Shown piece after piece: positions 7,945 to 13,388 of a stretch of DNA of 13,388 nt. Positions within the stretch are counted from its first letter, which is position 1. Each line of letters opens with the position of its first letter. Source of the stretch: JAJDGF01 sp031549325 (lineage in GTDB: Bacteria; Bacillota; Clostridia; Christensenellales; Aristaeellaceae); NCBI GenBank assembly GCA_031549325.1, contig JAVBQA010000041.1, forward strand, positions 1 through 13,388, in the 5' to 3' direction. The translations under genes were made by a program, and so were the position numbers. Under the pieces are notes generated by a model. That model had not been told where the DNA came from. It saw only the letters and a list, made by a program, of their open reading frames with translations, and did no database searches.

Positions 7945-8071
7945 ATCGACCGCGTCCTCACGCATGGTCCTCCGGCCGCTTGTAAACACGGTTCGCACAG
8001 ACAAGTTCAGGCCTGATCAGCGGCAGCCCTCAAGGAGCGCACCATGCGCGTCCGCGCCCGTCATCACCGCG

Positions 8072-10093
8072 TCAGCCAAACAGCTGCTCCAGCCCCGACC
8101 CTTCACGCGCAAGCACCGGGATGCGCTCGATGGGCGCGTCTACGGTCACCTCGCGGCCGCCGTCGTACACCTTCCCCGTCCACACATCGATCCAGCGCGC
8201 GCCGGCGGGCAGATACACTTCCCTTCGGCGCTGTCCGGCCTGAAGGATCGGTGCGACCAGCAAATCCGGCCCGAACAGATACTGATCCTCGACACTCCAG
8301 GCATTTGCATCCCCCGGGAAATCGAAAAACAGCGGGCGCATCACCGGCGCGCCCTGCTCGTGGGCGGCACGCATCAGCCGCCCGATGTAGTGTTTCAGCC
8401 GGCCGCGCAGCGCGATGTAATCGGTGCAGATCTTCTCGATCTCAGGCCCATAGCTCCAGATCTCGTTGTCCGCGCCCGAGGAGCACACCCCGCCGCCCGA
8501 CGTTCCCAGCGGTTCCTTGTGCGGCTCGCGGTCGCCGTGCAGCCGCATCACCGGGCACAGTGCGCCCCACTCGAACCAGCGGGTGAAACACTCTCGGAAC
8601 GCCGGGTCGTCCGGATTGCCGCCATGGAAGCCACCGATGTCGGTGGTCCACCAAGGGATGCCCGCCATGCCCATGTTCAGGCCGGCAGCCAGCTGATTTC
8701 TAAAGCTGCGGAAGCTGGAATCGATGTCCCCCGACCACACCAGCGCGCCATAGCGCTGGCTGCCCGCCCAGGCGCAGCGCAGCAAATTGATGATGTTGGT
8801 TTGACCCTGCGCCTGCATTCCATCGTAAAACGCGCGGGCGTACAGCATCGGGTACAGGTTGCCGATCTGCACGTTCGGGCCCTGATGATAGCGGTACAGA
8901 TCAAAATCGTAATAGGTATACTCCGGCTCGGCTTCGTCCAGCCAGAACAGCCGGATGCCGTAGTCGTAGTAGTTTTGTTTGCACTTGTTCCAAACGTAGT
9001 CCCGCGCGCCCGGGTTGGTGGCGTCGAAATGAACGGTGTTGCCGTGGAACGTCATCGCGATCCGATGCCCCCGGTCGGTGCGGATCAGAAAGCCCTGCTC
9101 CTCCATCTCGCTAAAGTTCTCGCTGCGCTTGTCTACCGTGGGCCAAACGCTGACCATCAGCTGAATGCCCATCTGTTTCAGCTCGTCCACCATGGCCTGC
9201 GGATCCGGCCAGTAGGCGGGGTCGAACTTCCACTCGCCCTGCATGGGCCAATGGAAGAAGTCGATCACGATCACGCTGAGCGGCACGCCGCGCTTTTTGT
9301 ACTCGCGCGCGATGTGCAGCAGCTCGTCCTGGGTCTGATACCGGAGCTTGCACTGCCAAAACCCCATGGCCCAGTCGGGCATCATGGGCGCCGAACCGGT
9401 GGCTCCGGCGTAGTTTCGAAGGATATCCGCCGGACTGTCGCCCGCCGTGATCCAGTAGTCCAGCGCCTTCGTGGACTCGGCTGTCCAGGTGGTGATGTTT
9501 CTTGACAGCCCCACCTTGCCCACCGCCGGGTTGTTCCACAGGAAGCCATAACCCAGGCTCGACACCGCGAACGGCACCGACGCCTGGGAATTGCGCTGAG
9601 CCAGCTCCAGCTCGCATCCCTTCAGGTTCAGATAGGGCTGCTGATACTGGCCCAGCCCATAGATTTTCTCGTCCGGGTTCGACTCGAACCGCGCCGCCAA
9701 CCGGTAGTCGCCGCCCAGGATTGGCATGAATTCCCGCGCCTGAAGATCCAACGCCGAAGCGAACCCGGTGGGTTTCGCACCCGGCGCGATCACAAACGTC
9801 TTGCGGTTGCGCACATACTCCTCCAGCAGCGTCTCGCCCTTCTGGTTCTGGAACAGCACCTTGCCGTTGTGATCCACGATCACCCTGATCTTGCCGTTTG
9901 TGATGGTGGCGTAGTCCGCCTGAATCTCGATTGCCCCTTGCGCCGGCGCGGGCTCGATCAGCGCCCAAAGGGCATCGGGCAACGCCTGGCACTTGGTGGC
10001 GCGCACGCGCAGCGCGTCTCTCCCCCAGGGCTCGATGCGCAGCGTCTCGGCATCGTACCTGAAGATGAGTGCGTTTTTCTCAGCGATCAACAT
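8072..10093 (-). CDS. GH31 family alpha-glycosidase, complete
   Basis: A 673-residue cytoplasmic GH31 enzyme without a signal peptide. The N-terminal beta-sandwich (about 1-235) has KIYGLGQYQQ near 143-152 and LWNNPAVG near 185. The catalytic barrel has FWQCKLRY, FFHWPMQGEWKFDP near 279-292, nucleophile D386 in WLDEAEPE and acid/base D456 in WSGD. The C-terminal beta domains hold MRPLFFDFP and LFGPDLLVAP. The WLDxxEP signature resembles the alpha-xylosidase and alpha-glucosidase branches rather than YicI itself; the substrate cannot be read from sequence. The ATG has AAGGAGG 8 bases upstream. That site overlaps the sulfatase stop, 13 bases before this gene, so the two are very likely co-translated. 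A longer frame starting at 10219 was rejected because it runs into the sulfatase gene. It is a close paralogue of the enzyme at 1-1952. Confidence 0.96.
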   Translation of the reverse strand: MLIAEKNALIFRYDAETLRIEPWGRDALRVRATKCQALPDALWALIEPAPAQGAIEIQADYATITNGKIRVIVDHNGKVLFQNQKGETLLEEYVRNRKTFVIAPGAKPTGFASALDLQAREFMPILGGDYRLAARFESNPDEKIYGLGQYQQPYLNLKGCELELAQRNSQASVPFAVSSLGYGFLWNNPAVGKVGLSRNITTWTAESTKALDYWITAGDSPADILRNYAGATGSAPMMPDWAMGFWQCKLRYQTQDELLHIAREYKKRGVPLSVIVIDFFHWPMQGEWKFDPAYWPDPQAMVDELKQMGIQLMVSVWPTVDKRSENFSEMEEQGFLIRTDRGHRIAMTFHGNTVHFDATNPGARDYVWNKCKQNYYDYGIRLFWLDEAEPEYTYYDFDLYRYHQGPNVQIGNLYPMLYARAFYDGMQAQGQTNIINLLRCAWAGSQRYGALVWSGDIDSSFRSFRNQLAAGLNMGMAGIPWWTTDIGGFHGGNPDDPAFRECFTRWFEWGALCPVMRLHGDREPHKEPLGTSGGGVCSSGADNEIWSYGPEIEKICTDYIALRGRLKHYIGRLMRAAHEQGAPVMRPLFFDFPGDANAWSVEDQYLFGPDLLVAPILQAGQRRREVYLPAGARWIDVWTGKVYDGGREVTVDAPIERIPVLAREGSGLEQLFG

Positions 10094-10106
10094 GGCCTCG
10101 TCCTCC

Positions 10107-11456
10107 TTACCCTTTGTCGGCGGTGTCGTACAGCGCGATGATGTAGGGATGCGTCTCGTCGTATTCGGTGAGGGGCCGCGGGTCGTCCACCCGCCCGATG
10201 GGGCGCACGCCCGCGCCAATGATGCCCAGCCGCTCGTCCCCCAGGTCCTTGCGGCAGTCCTCGATCAGCGCCTCCAGCGCTTTCACGATTTCTGGGCGCT
10301 GCCCGTACAGGTCGCGCTGTTCCCCCGGATCCTCCTTCAAATTGTACAGCGCGCGCAGCGGCTCCTGGCGGCTGTGCACATGCAGCTTCCAGTCTCCATG
10401 GCGCACGGCCATCAGCTGGTTGCAGAGATAATAGAAGAACGTGTCCCGGTGCATGGGCGCGCAAGAATCGTGCAGAAACGCGGAAAAATCAGCGCCGTCG
10501 ATGGGATTGTCCGGAAGCGAAGCCCCGCAGAGCGCCGCGAACGTCGGCAGGAAGTCGATCGACGACACGATGCGATCCGACACAGCGGGCACGATGTGCC
10601 CCGGCCAGTACAGGATGCACGGCACGCGCTGGCCTCCCTCCCAGGTGGTCCCCTTCATGCCGCGCAGCGGCGCGTTGCTGCCGCCGTGATCGCCTCGGCT
10701 GCCGTTGTCCGATGTAAAGATCACCAGCGTGTGCTCGGACAGCCCCTCTTCGCGAAGCTGGCGCAGCACGCAGGCCGTCGCCCAGTCCACGGCCTCCACG
10801 CAGGCGCCATAGTCGCCGTTGATGGACTGCTTGTGGAACCGCTCGGCGGCGATCAGCGGCAGGTGCACATGCATATGGGCCAAGTACAGGAAGAACGGCT
10901 CGCGCTTGCATCGGTGGATGAAATCGGCGGCCTGTTCCACGTAGCGCTCGGTGAGCGACCTCATGTCGGGCTGCTGCTCGATCACGCGCTCCCCCTTGAG
11001 CAGCGGCAGCGGCGGGTTGTGCTCGAGCGTCAGCTGGCGTCCCATGTCGTTGCTGTAGGGCAACCCGTAATACTCGTCAAAGCCGTGCCGGGTGGGCAGG
11101 AATTCCGGCTGATCGCCGCAGTGCCACTTGCCCACGATCTTGGTCTTGTAGCCCACGCCCTTCAACATTTCTGCGATGGTGGTTTCGCCAGCGCTCAGCC
11201 CCAGGCCCATGCCGGGAAACAGCACCCACTCGCCATCGAACGAGCCAAACCCGATCCTTGGCGGGTAGCAGCCGGTTAGCATGCCGCCACGGGACGGCGA
11301 GCACACCGGCGAGGCCATGTAAAAGTCGGTCAGGCGCAGCCCGTTTGCCGCCATCTCGTCGATGACGGGCGTTCTGTTGAGCACGGAGCCATAGCACCCA
11401 AGGTCGCCATACCCCATGTCGTCGCAGTTCATGAGCACGATGTTGGGTTTTCTCAT
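10107..11456 (-). CDS. Type I (formylglycine) sulfatase
   Basis: A 449-residue sulfatase of the alkaline-phosphatase fold that hydrolyses a sulfate ester. C52 in the C-S-P-S-R motif is the residue converted to formylglycine. D12-D13 in CDDMGYGDLGCYG and D250-N251 in FTSDNG are the expected calcium ligands. KWH at 110-112 and LRGMKGTTWEGGQRVP near 264-279 are further family signatures. There is no signal peptide, so it should act in the cytoplasm, probably on an imported sulfated sugar. Maturation needs a formylglycine-forming enzyme (anSME or FGE), which is not in this window. The ATG has a GGAGG 7 bases upstream and a good promoter. It is the first gene of the unit and abuts the GH31 gene. 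Whether the ester is on a sugar is inferred from the neighbours only. Confidence 0.95.
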   Translation of the reverse strand: MRKPNIVLMNCDDMGYGDLGCYGSVLNRTPVIDEMAANGLRLTDFYMASPVCSPSRGGMLTGCYPPRIGFGSFDGEWVLFPGMGLGLSAGETTIAEMLKGVGYKTKIVGKWHCGDQPEFLPTRHGFDEYYGLPYSNDMGRQLTLEHNPPLPLLKGERVIEQQPDMRSLTERYVEQAADFIHRCKREPFFLYLAHMHVHLPLIAAERFHKQSINGDYGACVEAVDWATACVLRQLREEGLSEHTLVIFTSDNGSRGDHGGSNAPLRGMKGTTWEGGQRVPCILYWPGHIVPAVSDRIVSSIDFLPTFAALCGASLPDNPIDGADFSAFLHDSCAPMHRDTFFYYLCNQLMAVRHGDWKLHVHSRQEPLRALYNLKEDPGEQRDLYGQRPEIVKALEALIEDCRKDLGDERLGIIGAGVRPIGRVDDPRPLTEYDETHPYIIALYDTADKG

Positions 11457-11485
11457 GCAGCATCCTCCGTTCCCGCTCGAATTAC

Positions 11486-11500
11486 TGTGATTTTAACACA
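11486..11500. promoter_or_regulatory. Short palindrome over the sulfatase -10 box
   Basis: TGTG and CACA flank a 7-base A+T-rich centre that contains the sulfatase -10 box. A repressor could bind here. The arms are only 4 bp, so chance is a real alternative. Confidence 0.25.
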
Positions 11501-11518
11501 ATATATACACGACGGCAA
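11490..11518 (-). promoter_or_regulatory. Promoter of the sulfatase-GH31 unit
   Basis: A -35 box TTGCCG (11513-11518) and a -10 box TAAAAT (11490-11495) are separated by 17 bases. The predicted start is about 26 bases before the sulfatase ATG. It lies back to back with the plus-strand promoter, the two -35 boxes being only 14 bases apart. Confidence 0.7.
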
Positions 11519-11532
11519 CCATCAATTCAGCA

Positions 11533-11561
11533 TTGACAACGTCGTTGGTTAATGGTACACT
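11533..11561 (+). promoter_or_regulatory. Promoter of the LarA-like gene
   Basis: A consensus -35 box TTGACA (11533-11538) and a -10 box TACACT (11556-11561) are separated by 17 bases. The expected start, near 11568, lies 25 bases before the ATG at 11593. Confidence 0.75.
11537..11547. promoter_or_regulatory. Palindrome inside the plus-strand promoter spacer
   Basis: CAACG-T-CGTTG is a perfect odd palindrome between the -35 and -10 boxes of the LarA-like gene. This is a common place for a repressor operator. No regulator can be named. Confidence 0.35.
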
Positions 11562-11592
11562 CACCCCGCATACTGACGATGGAGTGATTTCC

Positions 11593-12852
11593 ATGCAGAT
11601 TCCAAACGAACTCAGGCTCAACAGGATCACGGTCGCGTTCACCAGCCGGGCCGTGGCGGATGCGGCTGCCGAAACCCGCGCGCAGCTGGCTGCGCTGAAG
11701 GGAAACGTGCGGCCGGGCATGCGCATCGCGCTAGCGGTGGGCAGCCGGGGCATCGACCGCCTTGCCGACGTGGTGCGCGGCGCGGCGGCAGAAATCAAGA
11801 GTTGGGGCGCGGCGCCGTTCATCGTGCCCGCCATGGGCAGCCACGGAGGCGCGACAGCCGAGGGGCAAGAAGCGGTGCTGGCCAGCTACGGCATCACCGA
11901 GCAGTCCGTCGGCGCGCCGATTCTGTCCTCCATGGAGGTGGCGTCCCTCGGGCCGCTGCCCGGCCATCCCGCAGTCCATGTCTACATGGACAAGCACGCC
12001 CACGAAGCCGACTTCGTCATTGCCGTCAACCGCGTGAAGGCCCACACCGATTTCCACGGCGAGCACGAAAGCGGCATCGCCAAGATGCTGGTGATCGGCC
12101 TAGGAAAACATGCGCAGGCGCTGGCCTGCCACGCGTTTCTGGCGGATGGGCTCAGGACATACACCCCGCTGGTGGCCGAGGAGGTCATCCGGTCCGGCAA
12201 GGTGCTGGGTGCTGTTGGCTTGGTCGAGGACGGCCATGATCAGCTGAGCATCATCCGCGCGGTGCCGGCGGATCAGATCATGCGGACCGACGCAGAGCTG
12301 CTGCTCGAATCCAAGCGCATGATGCCCCGGCTGCCTTTCCACCAGTGCGACGTGCTGCTGCTGCTCCAAATGGGCAAGAACATCAGCGGCACCGGCATGG
12401 ACACCAACGTGATTGGGCGCGTGCGCATCCACGGCCAGCCCGATCAAAAGCCGGACATCACCTGCGTGTGCGTGTTCGACTTGACGCCCGAGTCCCACGG
12501 CAACGCGCTGGGCGTCGGGCTGGCGGACATCGTGCCCCAGCGGCTGGCGGACGCGATCGACTGGGAGCCGACGTATCAAAACGTGCTCACCAGCCGTTTC
12601 CTGGAGCGGGGATTTTTGCCCATCGTGCGCAAAGACGACCGCGAGGTCGTGGCCGCGGCGCTGCGCTCTTCCGGCCGGCAAGAACTTGCGCATGTGCGGC
12701 TGGCGCTGGCGCGGAACACGCTGCACATCAGCGAGCTCTTTGTGTCGGACGCGCTGCTCGCGGAACTCGAGGGAAGGCCCGGCATTGAAGTGCTGGCGCG
12801 GGGCGTGTCCGTCGGGTTCGACGGCTCCGGCGCCATTGTCAATCCCTTCTAG
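11593..12852 (+). CDS. LarA-like (DUF2088, lactate racemase superfamily) protein
   Basis: A 419-residue cytoplasmic protein. AVGSRGI at about 48-54 and PAMGSHGGATAEGQ at about 79-92 are hallmarks of the DUF2088/LarA superfamily. NRVKAHTDFHG at about 146-156 and GIAKMLVIGLGKHAQA at about 161-176 hold histidines and lysines that could serve as the base and cofactor-binding residues. LarA racemises lactate with a nickel-pincer nucleotide, and relatives act on other hydroxy or sugar acids, so a racemase or epimerase of a sugar-derived acid would fit the neighbourhood. That substrate idea is inference. The LarB, LarC and LarE cofactor genes are not present. ATG at 11593 is preferred because GGAG lies 8 bases before it. 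The alternative TTG at 11533 is itself part of the -35 box. It is transcribed away from the glycan locus, so it may or may not belong to it. Confidence 0.75.
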   Translation: MQIPNELRLNRITVAFTSRAVADAAAETRAQLAALKGNVRPGMRIALAVGSRGIDRLADVVRGAAAEIKSWGAAPFIVPAMGSHGGATAEGQEAVLASYGITEQSVGAPILSSMEVASLGPLPGHPAVHVYMDKHAHEADFVIAVNRVKAHTDFHGEHESGIAKMLVIGLGKHAQALACHAFLADGLRTYTPLVAEEVIRSGKVLGAVGLVEDGHDQLSIIRAVPADQIMRTDAELLLESKRMMPRLPFHQCDVLLLLQMGKNISGTGMDTNVIGRVRIHGQPDQKPDITCVCVFDLTPESHGNALGVGLADIVPQRLADAIDWEPTYQNVLTSRFLERGFLPIVRKDDREVVAAALRSSGRQELAHVRLALARNTLHISELFVSDALLAELEGRPGIEVLARGVSVGFDGSGAIVNPF

Positions 12853-12917
12853 CAGAAGCGCGAGCCGCCTGAGCGTGCGACCCTGCCCGCCGACAATGGC
12901 CCGCGAAGCGAGCCTCT

Positions 12918-13079
12918 AGGTAAGCGCTGATGAAAGCGACCGCCGGGATTGAGGTAGATTTTTCGTTCCGGCAAGAAGCCGGAGCGCAGGAATAGCAGAG
13001 CTATTTCAAGCGGAGAGCGCCGCCGCCGGAGCGGAAAAGGCGCCTCAAGGCCGGTGGCCGATTTGATCAGTGCTTACCT
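12918..13079. repeat. Structured repeat element, copy 1
   Basis: The outer arms, 12918-12955 and 13042-13079, are inverted repeats of 38 bases with 30 matches; the outermost 8 bases (AGGTAAGC/GCTTACCT) are perfect. Inside, TTTTTCGTTCCGGC (from 12959) pairs with GCCGGAGCGGAAAA (to 13038). Within that helix lie AAGAAGCCGGAGCGCA, a hairpin with an AGA loop (12989-13007) and AAGCGGAGAGCG. Copy 2 has the same order of parts. No target-site duplication is visible at the ends. The sense strand is unknown. Confidence 0.8.
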
Positions 13080-13170
13080 GGGCACAAAAAAACGCAAGAC
13101 CGCAAGAGACGGGCAAACACATCTGCCGATCGCCGCGGTTTTATGGGGTTTCGTGACAGTGACAAAATTA

Positions 13171-13197
13171 TGCCCGCCGGCGGTTCGTCGGCGGGCA
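13171..13197. terminator. Strong hairpin, possible terminator for a leftward gene
   Basis: TGCCCGCCG pairs perfectly with CGGCGGGCA around a 9-base loop. On the minus strand it is followed shortly by ATAATTTTGTC, a weak T-rich tract. On the plus strand it is followed by AAATTAC. It could terminate a transcript entering from the right, or simply be a structure between the two repeat elements. Confidence 0.4.
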
Positions 13198-13234
13198 AAT
13201 TACGCATCTCGGCGGAGCTTGTACCTGTCGTCAT

Positions 13235-13388
13235 ACCAATGAAAAATAGTAACGCCTCCAAAGCGGCGAGAGTTTTTTCGCCCTGCAAGGAGCTGGAGTG
13301 CAGCGTAGCAGAGCTACGCTAAGCGGAGGGCGACGCCGCAGGGCGGAAATAAATCCGGCGCGACGTGGCGTCACTATTTTGAATTGGT
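13235..13388. repeat. Structured repeat element, copy 2
   Basis: The outer arms, 13235-13256 and 13367-13388, are inverted repeats of 22 bases with 19 matches, beginning ACCAAT and ending ATTGGT. Pairing continues imperfectly inward. The core has the same parts as copy 1: TTTTTCGCCCTGC (from 13274) pairs with GCAGGGCGGAAA, and between them lie AAGGAGCTGGAGTGCA, an 8-bp AGA-loop hairpin (13302-13320) and AAGCGGAGGGCG. The right end coincides with the end of the window, so the element may extend further. Confidence 0.75.

Larger units (their letters stand above)
12853..13388. other. Gene-free stretch holding two structured repeat elements
   Basis: No convincing coding sequence is seen in the 536 bases after the LarA-like stop. 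Short open frames here cross the repeat elements, lack ribosome binding sites and resemble no family I know. The stretch contains two structured elements (12918-13079 and 13235-13388) and, between them, a strong hairpin at 13171-13197. Confidence 0.75.

Noticed and set aside
7964..9505. Plus-strand open frame of 513 codons opposite the second GH31 gene
   Set aside because: It is the antisense shadow of a complete GH31 gene, with no ribosome binding site or recognisable domain.
9993..11279. Plus-strand open frame of 428 codons opposite the sulfatase
   Set aside because: It is antisense to an unmistakable sulfatase, crosses the sulfatase-GH31 junction and has histidine-rich shadow composition.
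11533..11592. Upstream TTG start adding 20 residues to the LarA-like protein
   Set aside because: The TTG is part of the consensus -35 box, and the ATG at 11593 has a proper ribosome binding site.
12918..13079. Insertion sequence or integron attC site
   Set aside because: No transposase or integrase gene is present, and neither a target-site duplication nor attC core motifs are visible. A MITE remains possible but fits poorly because the arm sequences differ between copies.
13054..13288. Small overlapping open frames on both strands (62 and 73 codons)
   Set aside because: They cross the hairpin and parts of the repeat elements, lack ribosome binding sites and look like chance frames.
12918..13388. 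CRISPR array
   Set aside because: There are only two related units with long imperfect palindromic arms, and no short direct repeats with regular spacers or cas genes.

Overview
The window is G+C-rich bacterial DNA. The genes have strong AAGGAGG-type ribosome binding sites and very short or overlapping junctions. The two-component pair is of the YesM/YesN type and the sugar importer is of the MalFG/UgpAE type without its own ATPase. This combination is typical of Bacillota, and the base composition suggests a G+C-rich anaerobic Clostridia-like lineage. That placement is inference; there is no rRNA or other marker here.

Positions 1-11456 form one carbohydrate-use locus, all on the minus strand and so read from right to left. 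A promoter at 11490-11518 drives a formylglycine sulfatase and, 13 bases later, a GH31 alpha-glycosidase. A YesM-like sensor kinase and a YesN-like AraC-type response regulator follow and end at a terminator near 5281-5314. A second promoter (5208-5236) drives two ABC sugar permeases that overlap by one base, a solute-binding protein, and a second GH31 enzyme whose 3' end runs off the left edge. The working model is that the binding protein and permeases import an oligosaccharide, the kinase and regulator sense it and activate import, and the cytoplasmic sulfatase and two GH31 enzymes take it apart. The sulfatase suggests that the glycan is sulfated. Several hairpins without T-tracts lie between genes of this locus.

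Positions 11457-11592 hold back-to-back promoters. The plus-strand promoter (11533-11561) drives a LarA-like (DUF2088) protein, possibly a nickel-pincer hydroxy-acid racemase or epimerase, ending at 12852.

Positions 12853-13388 have no convincing gene but are the most unusual part. They contain two elements of about 160 bases (12918-13079 and 13235-13388) with the same layout. Each has a shared core of about 80 bases, and two helices of that core show compensatory changes between copies. Each core is enclosed by long arms that are complementary within a copy but unrelated between copies. This looks like an uncharacterised structured RNA or a structured intergenic repeat family.
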